DNA of 64,000 nucleotides from Bacteroidota bacterium (GCA_018267965.1 JAFDXK010000005.1:1-64000); one strand, 5' to 3'. Shown: positions 35,153-44,125, counted from the first letter of the stretch. A program made the numbers and translations. Notes: generated from the letters alone by a model not told the origin.

Positions 35153-36043
35153 ATGAAATCACGTTATAGCATTATTACAGGTATCATACTGGTATGCATC
35201 CTAATAGCTGCAGGCTGCCGTAAAAAAGACCCGCATTACGATTTTTGGTGGTCTGATGAACCTGTGATAGGTATACCCGTTAACTTCTATAGCAATGCCA
35301 ACCCGGGAGACAAACTGTTGTGGGATTTTGGTGATGGTGCAACATCTACAGAAACTAACCCTAACCATACTTTTAATGATGCCAGCACTTACAAAGTATC
35401 GTTAACCGTCAATGACTACACAAGGTTTATGGTGCAAAAAAATGTAATGGTCGGCAACCAGTACAGCCTGAATTTTTCGGGTGTAAATGTGATTGGAGAC
35501 ACTATCAGGTTCAGTACGAATGCAGCACCGGGCACCAGCCTTTTGTGGGATTTTGGTGACGGCTCATCATCTAATATTGCTAACCCTTACCACATTTACG
35601 GCAAGGAAGGTGTATATATCATTAAGCTGCGCATTAATGGCCATTATGACGCCGAAGGCTCAGGAACTAAACTAACCATTCTTAAAGACCCTAAATACAC
35701 CAACCTGATAACCGGCATTAAACAATGGCGTTTAACAACCCGTAAAATACAATCGTGGTTGAATATTGACACCAGCACTTTTACCAATGACACTTTCAGC
35801 ATAGGCTACCTGAATAAAATAACGGTATCGCTGCCTGATACAAAAACCTCAAAAGCTGCAACCCTGGGTTACAATCCTCAATTATCACACGACAATGTAT
35901 TAGTCTTCACTGATGCCAACAGGATACTTTATTTTGACCGCGTTATGGATACGCTCTGTTTTCAATACAACTACACAACACAAACGAGAGGTGGTTCGGG
36001 AACTAATACCACATACTACTACGTATTTGGAAGAACGCCGTAG
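35153..36043 (+). CDS. PKD-domain lipoprotein (paralogue 3)
   Basis: A 296-residue lipoprotein with lipobox IAAGC and two PKD domains (LLWDFGDGATSTETNPNHTF and LLWDFGDGSSSNIANPYHIY). The shared C-terminal domain starts DPKYTNLITGIKQWRL and ends GRTP, matching the paralogues at 14985 and 17271. The C-terminal domain carries the conserved core NVLVFTDANRILYFDRVMDTL. Probably surface-exposed. It is convergent with the redoxin gene, 3 bases apart. Confidence 0.75.
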   Translation: MKSRYSIITGIILVCILIAAGCRKKDPHYDFWWSDEPVIGIPVNFYSNANPGDKLLWDFGDGATSTETNPNHTFNDASTYKVSLTVNDYTRFMVQKNVMVGNQYSLNFSGVNVIGDTIRFSTNAAPGTSLLWDFGDGSSSNIANPYHIYGKEGVYIIKLRINGHYDAEGSGTKLTILKDPKYTNLITGIKQWRLTTRKIQSWLNIDTSTFTNDTFSIGYLNKITVSLPDTKTSKAATLGYNPQLSHDNVLVFTDANRILYFDRVMDTLCFQYNYTTQTRGGSGTNTTYYYVFGRTP

Positions 36044-36046
36044 CGT

Positions 36047-36658
36047 CTATTGCCTGTAATGTATAGCACAACCAAAAGACAGGTTCTCGGGCTCTGCTAC
36101 TTCTTTGCCTTGCAACAAATCATCAACTGCATTGGCAATAAAAGATTTAGCTTTTTCAGGATGTTGCCCGTTATCATCTATCGCACCGCTGTATTTCACA
36201 ATCCACTTACTATTTACACGCCATATCACAAATGCCTGCGGCGTATGCAATGCATAAAATGATTTGGCCACCTGCTGTGAGCCATCTTTCAGGTAGGGAA
36301 AACGAAATTGTTTTTCTTTCGCCCATGCCTTCATACCCTTTAACGTTTCATTCTCATACACCAGGCTATCCATTGGGTTGACAGCCAGCAGAGGTACTCC
36401 CAGCTTTGAATACTTTGCATTCAGTGCGTTTAACCGTTGAGTATACAACTTTGCAAAAGGGCAATGGTTACAAGTAAAAACGACAATAAACCCTTTGGCG
36501 TTTTTATAGTTGTCAGTAGCTATGTACTTACCATCAATATTTTGCAAACAAAATGAGGGCACTTCTTTGCCTATCATAGACACACGTTTGCCTGACTTAT
36601 TGCTCATGGCAAATGTCATTACAACAAAAAGCAGTATGGTATATGAGATTCGCTTCAT
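36047..36658 (-). CDS. Exported thioredoxin-like (AhpC/TSA-type) redoxin
   Basis: The protein is 203 residues. An N-terminal signal or anchor is followed by a thioredoxin fold with the redox motif CNHCPFA and the cis-Pro region ALHTPQAFVIW. It resembles periplasmic redoxins of the TlpA/peroxiredoxin group. It lies 3 bases downstream of the multicopper oxidase gene on the same strand, so it may keep the copper oxidase or its substrates reduced, or deliver electrons (inference). Confidence 0.8.
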   Translation of the reverse strand: MKRISYTILLFVVMTFAMSNKSGKRVSMIGKEVPSFCLQNIDGKYIATDNYKNAKGFIVVFTCNHCPFAKLYTQRLNALNAKYSKLGVPLLAVNPMDSLVYENETLKGMKAWAKEKQFRFPYLKDGSQQVAKSFYALHTPQAFVIWRVNSKWIVKYSGAIDDNGQHPEKAKSFIANAVDDLLQGKEVAEPENLSFGCAIHYRQ

Positions 36659-36661
36659 TAC

Positions 36662-38362
36662 CTACTCTTTTATAAATTTTTGAGTAGTTACAGCCTTTGT
36701 TTGTTTATCAGTAAGCTGAAGCATATAAGTACCCGATGGCAACATACTTATATCAATACCACTGTGCAAATCAGGCTGAGGGAGCATCATCACTGTACGG
36801 CCTGTAATAGTAGTAATGGTTATGTAATAAACCTCAGTTGTGGCATCTGCCAATTGTATATATAACCTACTGTTAGCAGGATTTGGATATAATGTAAACG
36901 CTACGTCAGTCTTAATAGTATTCACCCCTGCAGCAAAAGGGCTAACAACAAATTGCCCCATCATACCATCGTCCTCATGTATACCAAAATGGCAGTGATA
37001 CATAAACGGATGCGTAAGGTCTGCATAATCATCAAATTTGGCTATAAAGCTTACACTTTCATTTACCGGCACATAAACCACATCTTTCCAACCGGACTCA
37101 AATGCACCAACATTAGCAGCGCTGCCGTTGCGTTCAATTATTTTAAATTCAACATCGTGTATGTGGAATGCATGGCCGAAAACATTGTTATTCGTGATGG
37201 TCCATTTTTCTATGTTATTAATATTAACAGTATGGTTAATAGTATTAAACTCAAACGGCTTGTGATCGAAGCAGAAAGGCAAATTGCCGGGACCGGGATT
37301 ACCATCTGTAATAGCGAGTGAACGTGTTGTGGTTACATCAGCATTTGTCCAGTAGGTATTAGATACTAATGATGCAGGCACAGAAGTAATAGCACCTGAG
37401 GTAGCAGTGCCTATATTAATATGCAATACATTAAAATCCTTGTTATTCAGCAAACTTCCAAAAGTACCTGTAGTATTAGGTTCGCCACCGGGGAAACCGA
37501 ATGGCTGCCCGGCATTATACGCTTTCAAATCGATACTGGAACCGATACCATCATTACCTAAGTTAACCAGTATCTCTACCCTTTCTCCTACCAGCAATCG
37601 AATGCGTGTAACAGCCAGAGGAGCATCGAGCAAACCACCGTCATTGGCTATGATATAAAAAGTACGGTTGTCGCTGAAGCCTAAATTATAAGCCCTTTCT
37701 ATTTCTCCGTTCAGAATACGCATCCGTACATATTGCTTAGGCAATGTTACCTCCGGATTAATAGTACCATTTACCAATTCAATATCACCATAAGCGCTGT
37801 TAGTGGTAATAAACTGGTTGTTCGCGTCAAATCGCCTGCTTGTCAATACCAATGGAATATCATCAACACCATATTTACGTGGCAATGCCAATGCAGCTTC
37901 GGCAGCATCGCGCACAATCATAAATCCACCAATACCTTTGGTAATATGCTCAGTGGTCATTTCATGTAAATGCGGGTGATACCAGTAAGTAGCTGCACTA
38001 TTGGTCACCTTCCAATAAGGTTGCCAAAGCGTACCTGGTGGTATTATCTGATGCGGGCCACCGTCCATAACAGCAGGCAGGTGCATGCCGTGCCAGTGTA
38101 TGGTGGTACTGTCATTCAGGTTATTTTGCACATTCATGTGCACAGTGTCTCCTTTATTGATAAATATGGTAGGCCCCCAGAATTTACCATTTACACCTCC
38201 GGCAATGGTCTGATTACCAGTTTGTAATTGAGAAAAGGTATCTCGTATGGTCAGGTTGAAATTAGTACCCGATAAGGTATCGGGTATCCAAAGGTTATTG
38301 TACTGAGCATTAACAGCATGTTGTACAAGGCTGAAAGCCAACAGGAAAAGGCATTTTCTCAT
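36662..38362 (-). CDS. Secreted multicopper oxidase with T9SS sorting domain
   Basis: A 566-residue protein. After a signal peptide (MRKCLFLLAFSLVQHAVNAQ) come three cupredoxin domains with all copper ligands visible: HWHGMHLP, YWYHPHLHEM, HAFHIHDVEF and HCHFGIHEDDGMM. The last 80 residues (VAFTLYPNPANSRLYIQL to TQKFIKE) form a T9SS type A domain, so it should be exported and perhaps surface-bound. It resembles CotA/laccase-like and cuprous-oxidase enzymes that oxidise metals or phenolics. I start at the ATG at 38360-38362, which begins the signal peptide. Confidence 0.85.
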   Translation of the reverse strand: MRKCLFLLAFSLVQHAVNAQYNNLWIPDTLSGTNFNLTIRDTFSQLQTGNQTIAGGVNGKFWGPTIFINKGDTVHMNVQNNLNDSTTIHWHGMHLPAVMDGGPHQIIPPGTLWQPYWKVTNSAATYWYHPHLHEMTTEHITKGIGGFMIVRDAAEAALALPRKYGVDDIPLVLTSRRFDANNQFITTNSAYGDIELVNGTINPEVTLPKQYVRMRILNGEIERAYNLGFSDNRTFYIIANDGGLLDAPLAVTRIRLLVGERVEILVNLGNDGIGSSIDLKAYNAGQPFGFPGGEPNTTGTFGSLLNNKDFNVLHINIGTATSGAITSVPASLVSNTYWTNADVTTTRSLAITDGNPGPGNLPFCFDHKPFEFNTINHTVNINNIEKWTITNNNVFGHAFHIHDVEFKIIERNGSAANVGAFESGWKDVVYVPVNESVSFIAKFDDYADLTHPFMYHCHFGIHEDDGMMGQFVVSPFAAGVNTIKTDVAFTLYPNPANSRLYIQLADATTEVYYITITTITGRTVMMLPQPDLHSGIDISMLPSGTYMLQLTDKQTKAVTTQKFIKE

Positions 38363-38615
38363 AAAGGTGGTATGTGTGTTGTTCGTTTGACGTCGTTTGG
38401 AGACAAATCCTTTGGTCAATATACCATAAATTATATGACAAATGCCCCCATGCAAAGCAAAGGGGCATAAAACAAAAACGGGCCTATAGTGAGTTATCTG
38501 ATATTCCTACATATCCCGTTTATGCTTTTAGATATAGTCATTGGTATCCAGGCAAAACTGCCCTTGCATATCAGGCAGAGCAATCTGCAGTAAAAAGTTT
38601 CCATGATGGATATAG

Positions 38616-39065
38616 TTATTGTACGCCTACCTGTACTTCGGTTTGCATGTTCTGAGGATTAGCTTCATCCACTAAAAGATAAACCTCGCGGCATTCATTG
38701 GTCATATTCAGACCGTTCATTTTTAATTGGCCAATCAACTGTCCATAGGTTTGTCCGATAGTATCCCATGCGCCATGATGAATGGCAGATACATATTTGA
38801 AAGCCGGATATTCTTTGATGCTATATTCAACGGGAGTACCATTTCCTGTAACAGGCAATCCCATTTCTAATGTAAATTGAGTATCAGGATTGCCATCAGC
38901 ATCGAGGTATCGCCAATATTGGGCACCTGAAGGTGTTAATCCTGATTGCCCTGCTACTTCATAAAATTTGTCGGGTGTTTCGCCCACACATTCTTTTAAT
39001 GCTTTAAGTGTGGCCTTCACTGAGTTGCAAAGTACTTTAATCGGTTGTTGAGTCTTGATTTCCAT
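38616..39065 (-). CDS. GyrI-like effector-binding domain protein
   Basis: A 149-residue small-molecule-binding domain of the GyrI/AraC-effector type: KVLCNSVKATLKALKECVGETPDKF, AQYWRYLDADGNPDTQFTLEMGLPVTG, and a final REVYLLVDEANPQNMQTEVQVGV strand. Such proteins bind small amphiphiles or gyrase. I use the ATG at 39063-39065. The promoter carries the TGACA-N6-TGTCA operator shared with DinB and DoxX, so it is probably regulated by the WYL protein encoded 0.85 kb away. Confidence 0.75.
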   Translation of the reverse strand: MEIKTQQPIKVLCNSVKATLKALKECVGETPDKFYEVAGQSGLTPSGAQYWRYLDADGNPDTQFTLEMGLPVTGNGTPVEYSIKEYPAFKYVSAIHHGAWDTIGQTYGQLIGQLKMNGLNMTNECREVYLLVDEANPQNMQTEVQVGVQ

Positions 39066-39086
39066 AAATGTTTTTGTTTTATGGTA

Positions 39087-39121
39087 CAAAACTGCAACCC
39101 GATAGTGACAGCCCTATGTCA
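39087..39121 (-). promoter_or_regulatory. WYL-type operator and promoter of the GyrI-like gene
   Basis: On the minus strand TGACATAGGGCTGTCA (39121-39106) is followed by 15 bases and TTTG (39090-39087). The outer flanks read TAC and CTA. The same layout, with identical spacing, occurs in front of the DinB and DoxX genes. The palindrome lies where a -33 element would be. Confidence 0.7.
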
Positions 39122-39224
39122 GTAGGGGAAAAAATTATAGTTGCGGTAACGGCATGACAACATTTTTATTGTACACATAATATCGTGACATAATAGACGT
39201 TTAGAATGTAAAACCATTTCATCT

Positions 39225-39902
39225 ATGCAAAAACAACACTATATACTTTATGCATTACTCGCATCAATATCATTGTTTGCTTGTAAGAAAAACAATAAAT
39301 CTGTTGAACCAACAGTTACCCCCCCTATTAGCTATGACAATTACACAGTATTAAAACAAGGTAATTATTGGATATACCAAAATTACCAGCTTGATAGCAT
39401 TAATGGTACGGCTAAAGCTATGGGCACTTATGACAGTTGTTTTGTTGAGAAAGACACTATAATCAACAACAACACATATCACAAATATTGCAGTCAGGTT
39501 TTATTTACATCACAAACAACTCCTGAATACACCTTCTATTATTTACGCGATTCATTAGGCTATACAGTCAATCATTACGGCATTATTATTTTCGCATCTA
39601 CAGATTTCACTTCAGTATTCCGAACATACACATTCGGCCCTAACCTGGCAACACCGGATACATTAATCATAAAGGAACAAATGGGCTTTAAGGATGCTTC
39701 TGTGATAGTAGATGCCGGCACTTTCATTACTTCAGCATTCAGAAGGATATACTATTTTCCACAAAATTATAAATACGGCAACCCGCGTGAATATGATTAT
39801 CACTATGCTAAAAACATAGGACTTGTTAAAGAAACAACAGCCTGGTATTATCCATCTCCAATGTTGTACGAAAGGCGATTAGTTCGTTACCATGTCAATT
39901 AA
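39225..39902 (+). CDS. Lipoprotein of unknown family
   Basis: A 225-residue lipoprotein with lipobox SLFAC followed by Lys/Asn. The mature part alternates Tyr-rich beta segments (NYTVLKQGNYWIYQNYQLDS, HYGIIIFASTDF) and ends with RRLVRYHVN, as in small Bacteroidota surface lipoproteins. No catalytic residues. It lies divergent from the GyrI-like gene and convergent with the WYL regulator. Confidence 0.7.
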   Translation: MQKQHYILYALLASISLFACKKNNKSVEPTVTPPISYDNYTVLKQGNYWIYQNYQLDSINGTAKAMGTYDSCFVEKDTIINNNTYHKYCSQVLFTSQTTPEYTFYYLRDSLGYTVNHYGIIIFASTDFTSVFRTYTFGPNLATPDTLIIKEQMGFKDASVIVDAGTFITSAFRRIYYFPQNYKYGNPREYDYHYAKNIGLVKETTAWYYPSPMLYERRLVRYHVN

Positions 39903-39910
39903 ATATTTAC

Positions 39911-40858
39911 TCATAAATACTGCTCCTGCAGCTCTTTAACCATTGACTTCATCATGTCTACAATGGCTTTGGGAGCTACAACTTTAGCCTTATTTCTGAA
40001 AGATAATAGCCAACTGGTAATATATTCATGGTAACCAATCATGAATTTCATTTCGGTGTTATCTTTTTTAATTTTCTCACTTACAAAACCATAGTATAGT
40101 CTCTGTTCCTGTATATACCTTACTATACTGTTATCAAACTCTACTACAACTTCGGTCATATTGTTCTCTTTAGAGAATTGCTTTAAATATTCTTTAAGGC
40201 TAAGGCTCTGTACTTCAAATGTCTTGTCTGTCCGTTTATGCTTTTTTATCCTGTCTACCCTGAAATTGCGGTAATCCTTTCTTAAATGGCAATAAGCTAT
40301 CAGGTACCAACGCCCGTTGGCAAAATATATGCCTACAGGCTCTACATCTCTATCATTAGTCTGTCCCGAGGCATTGGTATAATAAGTTATATGCAACACC
40401 TTTTTATCACTAACACTCTGCAGTATTTCAAAAATATTATTGCTTGCACCAGCAGGAGGCATGCTACTTCGTCGGCTGTACACGTATATAGCATCATCTA
40501 TATCTTCAAGCATTCCTTTTTCAGTACTTCTTAATACAGCCTTTATTTTATACATAGCTGCCTTATACTGGTCTGCCGTTGCGGTATCGGTCAGTTTATC
40601 AATCAGTTTTTCTGCGGTAAGAAATGCAGTAGCTTCTTCTTTAGTAAACATGACTGGTGGCAGCCTGTATCCATCCATAATGCTGTAACCCACACCTGCC
40701 TCTCCAATTATAGGTACACCTGCCTCTTCCAACGATGCAACATCCCTATACACCGTACGAAGACTGATATCAAAACGGTCTGCTATCTCTTGTGCTTTTA
40801 CTACTTTTTTTGATTGTAACTGAATAAGTATGGCTGTAATGCGGTCGAGGCGATTCAT
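39911..40858 (-). CDS. YafY-type regulator with HTH and WYL domains
   Basis: The protein is 315 residues counted from the ATG at 40856-40858. The N-terminal winged HTH is RLDRITAILIQLQSKK, then AQEIADRFDISLRTVYRDV, followed by a WYL domain from about residue 140 (GRWYLIAYCHLRKDYRNFRVDRI), a ligand-sensing Sm-like fold. It is divergent from the DinB gene, with 102 bases between starts containing the palindrome TGACA-N6-TGTCA. It is the most likely binder of the three matching operators in this cluster and may also regulate itself (inference). Confidence 0.85.
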   Translation of the reverse strand: MNRLDRITAILIQLQSKKVVKAQEIADRFDISLRTVYRDVASLEEAGVPIIGEAGVGYSIMDGYRLPPVMFTKEEATAFLTAEKLIDKLTDTATADQYKAAMYKIKAVLRSTEKGMLEDIDDAIYVYSRRSSMPPAGASNNIFEILQSVSDKKVLHITYYTNASGQTNDRDVEPVGIYFANGRWYLIAYCHLRKDYRNFRVDRIKKHKRTDKTFEVQSLSLKEYLKQFSKENNMTEVVVEFDNSIVRYIQEQRLYYGFVSEKIKKDNTEMKFMIGYHEYITSWLLSFRNKAKVVAPKAIVDMMKSMVKELQEQYL

Positions 40859-40906
40859 AACAGGATAAAGATACCTGAAAAATATTTTCACAACCTGTTT
40901 TACTGT

Positions 40907-40941
40907 TGACATAAGGCTGTCACTACCCCATCTTTCCTTTG
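40907..40941 (+). promoter_or_regulatory. WYL-type operator and promoter of the DinB gene
   Basis: TGACATAAGGCTGTCA (40907-40922) is followed by 15 bases and TTTG (40938-40941), 19 bases before the ATG. The layout matches the GyrI-like and DoxX promoters. It lies in the divergent region shared with the WYL regulator. Confidence 0.75.
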
Positions 40942-40960
40942 CATCATAAAACAAATCATT

Positions 40961-41458
40961 ATGTCAAAAATTCAAGAGCTCCTGAAAGAAATGGAGCAAG
41001 AAGCAATCACAACACGTAAAATGTTAGCCATCGTTCCGAACGATAAATACGACTGGCAGCCTCACCCAAAAAGTATGACCATACGCAAGTTGGCTACTCA
41101 TATTGGAGAATTACCGGGATGGGTAAGTATGGTACTGACCACTCGCGAACTGGACTTCGCCAATAATCCCTACAAGCCTGTAGAGATAAACAATACAACC
41201 GAATTGCTTGACTATTTCGACAAGACATACAAAGACGGTCATGAACATTTAGCAAAAGCTACAGAAGATGACCTGTTACCCAGCTGGACACTACGCAATG
41301 GTGAGCATATATTAGCAACAGGTACAAGAGCAGAATTTATTCGTACAACGTACTGCCAAATAGTGCACCACCGAGCTCAGCTCGGTGTATTTCTAAGATT
41401 GTTGAATGTACCTATCCCGGGTAGTTATGGACCAAGTGCCGATGAAATGAATTTTTAG
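40961..41458 (+). CDS. DinB-family protein
   Basis: A 165-residue four-helix DinB domain. The metal-ligand histidines are in LATHIGELPGW and IVHHRAQLGVFLR. DinB proteins often act as metal-dependent thiol transferases with bacillithiol-like or other thiols; the substrate is unknown here. It is divergent from the WYL regulator and controlled by the shared palindromic operator. A terminator follows. Confidence 0.85.
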   Translation: MSKIQELLKEMEQEAITTRKMLAIVPNDKYDWQPHPKSMTIRKLATHIGELPGWVSMVLTTRELDFANNPYKPVEINNTTELLDYFDKTYKDGHEHLAKATEDDLLPSWTLRNGEHILATGTRAEFIRTTYCQIVHHRAQLGVFLRLLNVPIPGSYGPSADEMNF

Positions 41459-41469
41459 TAAGTACAACA

Positions 41470-41490
41470 AAGCCCCGTAATTCGGGGCTT
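41470..41490. terminator. Bidirectional terminator
   Basis: An AAGCCCCG/CGGGGCTT stem with a TAATT loop and T-rich sequence on the plus-strand side. It separates the convergent DinB and MATE genes. Confidence 0.8.
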
Positions 41491-41495
41491 TTATC

Positions 41496-42890
41496 TTATA
41501 CTTTTACTTCTTTCCATTTACCTTTTTTGAAATAATACCAGGCTATGATGGCAATCATCGTTTCGGCTACCGGCACAGCAATAAAAGCGCCAGTAGATTT
41601 CATATCCAATCCTTTTGCAAGCAAGTATGCAAACGGCACCTGGAATAACCAGAAACCAATGAAATAGATAATGGTTGGTGTTTTTGTATCACCCGACCCG
41701 TTGAGTGCTTGCGTCATTACCATGCCTATGCCATAGAAAATATATCCTGTGCCAATTATCTGCAGCGCCTTTGCACCATACTCAACTACGGGTTCATCCT
41801 GAGTAAACAGATGCATAATGGGATATGCACAGAACATGAAGAGCAACATTACGAATCCCATGAACAGGGCATTGTATTTTGTTGTAAGCATTACGCTTTT
41901 TTCTGCACGCTCCGGTTGTTTTGCACCAAGGTTTTGCCCTACTAATGTAGCAGCTGCGTTACTCAATCCCCATGCAGGCAAAATAAAGAACACTACGTTG
42001 CGTATAGCAATTTGGTAACCTGCAGATGCTGTTGTTCCACCTGTTTCGGCAACAAGCCTTGCTAATAATATCCAACTGCCGCTGGCAATAATGAATTGAA
42101 ATGTAGCAGGTGAGGCAATTTTAATGATGGATGCAGCAATCTCTTTATGCAACTTAAAGTGATATGCATGGAATTGTAGCAAGCCCTTCCCTTTGAATAA
42201 ATGATAACATTGATATAGCACACCTGTGCTTCTGCCAAACAAAGTAGCAATGGCAGCACCTTTTAATCCAAAGAAATGAATGAATATAGGGCACAGTATA
42301 ATATTGATGATGCTGGCTATCCACAAACTACGCATGGCCATAGCCGCATCTCCCGCACCACGAAATATACCATTAATAAGAAACAGCAGCATAATAGCAA
42401 CACTACCCCCGAGCATGATGCGAGTAAATATCGCGCCGTCACGTACTACCTCTTCACTTGCACCCATCATAGATAAAATGTCAGAAGCAAAGACCACTCC
42501 TACCAAACTAAGCACTACTGTAACAATAAGCGCAATAACCAAAGACTGCGCACCTGCATGAGCAGCTTCTTCAGCATTCTTCTCACCTACCCGTCTTGCT
42601 ACAACTGCTGTTGCAGCTGTGCTTAAACCTATAGCTACAGAATATACTATAGTGATGACTGATTCAGTAAGCCCGACAGTTGCTATCGCATTTTGCCCCA
42701 GCTTACTTACAAAAAATATATCCACAACCGCAAATACACTTTCGAGACTTAGCTCCAAAATCATAGGTATAGCCAACAGTACTACCGCGCGCGGAATACT
42801 GCCTGTTGTATAATCATGCTCTTCCCCTCTCAGAGATTCCTTTATAGCTGTAATTAACTTAGAAAAAAAACTCGTTGTTGCTTGTGCCAT
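41496..42890 (-). CDS. MATE-family efflux transporter
   Basis: A 464-residue protein with 12 membrane helices in two homologous halves. The opening PRAVVLLAIPMILELSLESVFAVVDIFFVSKLG and GLSNAAATLVGQNLGAKQPERAEKSV are typical of the NorM/MATE family. MATE proteins export drugs or toxic metabolites using Na+ or H+. I start at the ATG at 42888-42890 rather than the one 7 codons upstream. Its place in the detoxification cluster fits an efflux role; no operator of the WYL type is seen directly before it. Confidence 0.85.
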   Translation of the reverse strand: MAQATTSFFSKLITAIKESLRGEEHDYTTGSIPRAVVLLAIPMILELSLESVFAVVDIFFVSKLGQNAIATVGLTESVITIVYSVAIGLSTAATAVVARRVGEKNAEEAAHAGAQSLVIALIVTVVLSLVGVVFASDILSMMGASEEVVRDGAIFTRIMLGGSVAIMLLFLINGIFRGAGDAAMAMRSLWIASIINIILCPIFIHFFGLKGAAIATLFGRSTGVLYQCYHLFKGKGLLQFHAYHFKLHKEIAASIIKIASPATFQFIIASGSWILLARLVAETGGTTASAGYQIAIRNVVFFILPAWGLSNAAATLVGQNLGAKQPERAEKSVMLTTKYNALFMGFVMLLFMFCAYPIMHLFTQDEPVVEYGAKALQIIGTGYIFYGIGMVMTQALNGSGDTKTPTIIYFIGFWLFQVPFAYLLAKGLDMKSTGAFIAVPVAETMIAIIAWYYFKKGKWKEVKV

Positions 42891-42966
42891 GGTAATTATT
42901 AAACAATGCAAGTTGCATTAAACTGAAATTAGCAATTGTCTTTTACGTGACAAAGAGATGGATACT

Positions 42967-43176
42967 TTATAATAACATTTCGCAGCAATAGCCATGCCTT
43001 GCCAATAAAGCTATCACGTGTTCTGCATTAATATTGTGTTCAGCTATACGTAGGATGCTGTCACAGTCTTCAAGGTCGAAAGTAATTTTCCCGTTAGGGT
43101 AATGTTGAAGAAGTTGCTGCACCAGCATTTCTGATACAGCAGCTTCCTTAACATTGGTTTTGAATACTTCTATCAT
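42967..43176 (-). CDS. Small HMA-like protein without metal cysteines
   Basis: A 69-residue protein. The beta-alpha-beta pattern MIEVFKTNV, helix, GKITFDLEDCDSILRIA, helix, GYCCEML resembles the heavy-metal-associated domain, but the usual CxxC is absent from the first loop. Similar short proteins are found in many Bacteroidota near DoxX or DoxX-like genes. It is 8 bases downstream of the DoxX gene and should be in the same operon. Confidence 0.6.
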   Translation of the reverse strand: MIEVFKTNVKEAAVSEMLVQQLLQHYPNGKITFDLEDCDSILRIAEHNINAEHVIALLARHGYCCEMLL

Positions 43177-43184
43177 AGTATTTG

Positions 43185-43574
43185 TTATACTGCCTTAGAT
43201 GCCTTCAATTGTGCTCGTTTGTGATAAAGAAAATAAGACACGAATCCTATAGCTATTGTTACAGCCATAAACACCACGCCGCCCATAAATTCACCTCCCA
43301 ATGCAATAAATGAATACGTAGCACCTACCAGATCGATAATTAATCCGGCATAAGCCCATTCTTTAAGTCTGGGGAATCCGGGAATTAATATAGCGATAAC
43401 ACCGAGGATTTTCATCCAACCAATGAATGGAGTTATATACACAGGATATCCTAATTGATCGTGCATAAGCTTTACAGCATCAGGGCCGTTAATCACAAAC
43501 CCATATGAAGAGAACAGCATCCATGCTGCAAAAATGATAGTTACTATCCAATAGGCTATGTTTACTTTTTTCAT
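43185..43574 (-). CDS. DoxX-like membrane protein
   Basis: A 129-residue protein with four membrane helices and the DoxX_2 pattern (YVTPFIGWMKILGVIAIL-like helix, GFPRLKEWAYAGLIIDLVGATYSF). DoxX-like proteins are small membrane proteins tied to thiol redox or quinone chemistry; the exact role is unknown. The promoter has the TGACA-N6-TGTCA operator, so it is likely part of the WYL regulon. Confidence 0.8.
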   Translation of the reverse strand: MKKVNIAYWIVTIIFAAWMLFSSYGFVINGPDAVKLMHDQLGYPVYITPFIGWMKILGVIAILIPGFPRLKEWAYAGLIIDLVGATYSFIALGGEFMGGVVFMAVTIAIGFVSYFLYHKRAQLKASKAV

Positions 43575-43606
43575 TATGATTATTTTAGAAGTTTATTCAT
43601 TATTAA

Positions 43607-43641
43607 CAAAGAACGGTATCGATAGTGACAACATCATGTCA
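43607..43641 (-). promoter_or_regulatory. WYL-type operator and promoter of the DoxX operon
   Basis: On the minus strand TGACATGATGTTGTCA (43641-43626) is followed by 15 bases and TTTG (43610-43607), 33 bases before the ATG. Spacing and CTATCG after the palindrome match the GyrI-like promoter. Confidence 0.7.
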
Positions 43642-43651
43642 GTAGTCGTAT

Positions 43652-44074
43652 CTATCCGTTAAAATTTATCATCCACTGAACACCAAACTTATCACTGAAC
43701 ATTGCAAATAGCTCTGCCCAAAATGCTTTTTCAAGCGGCATAAATACATGACCTCCTTTAGATAAGCCTTCATATATCGTCTTAGCCTGTTCCACGCTAT
43801 CTACGTTCAGATTAATAAAAAAGCCATCCCCCTTGCTAACAGGGCCATACGCTGTTGGGCGGTCAGAGCCTTGTATCGTAAGGCCTATATCCGTCTTCAA
43901 TGCCATGTGCATAATCCAATCAGGGTTTGATTTGGTGTGCTCGTTTTGCGCTTCAGGTGGTGCGTCTTTATATTGCATTCTCATTTCGAATTCGCCACCG
44001 AATACTGATTTATACAAATCAAATGCTTCTTGTGCGTTGCCCTGGTAGTGCAGGTAAGGATTAAACGTTGCCAT
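43652..44074 (-). CDS. PhnB-like VOC protein
   Basis: A 140-residue VOC protein of the PhnB/3-demethylubiquinone-methyltransferase-like type: FNPYLHYQGNAQEAFDLYKSVFGGEF, ALKTDIGLTIQGSD, GGHVFMPLEKAFWAELFAMFSDKFGVQWMINF. These usually form dimers and bind small organics without clear catalysis. It is the third gene on the minus strand after the GyrI-like gene and the VOC pseudogene, with a 51-base gap to the latter. Confidence 0.85.
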   Translation of the reverse strand: MATFNPYLHYQGNAQEAFDLYKSVFGGEFEMRMQYKDAPPEAQNEHTKSNPDWIMHMALKTDIGLTIQGSDRPTAYGPVSKGDGFFINLNVDSVEQAKTIYEGLSKGGHVFMPLEKAFWAELFAMFSDKFGVQWMINFNG

Positions 44075-44125
44075 TGTTTTTAGTTTTAGAATGTTAGTTA
44101 ATATGTTTTTGCATAATTGATTTCT

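Noticed and set aside
38456..38615. Possible gene fragment after the GyrI-like gene
   Set aside because: A minus-strand stretch ending DMQGQFCLDTNDYI is open for about 30 codons, but it has no start codon or recognisable family.
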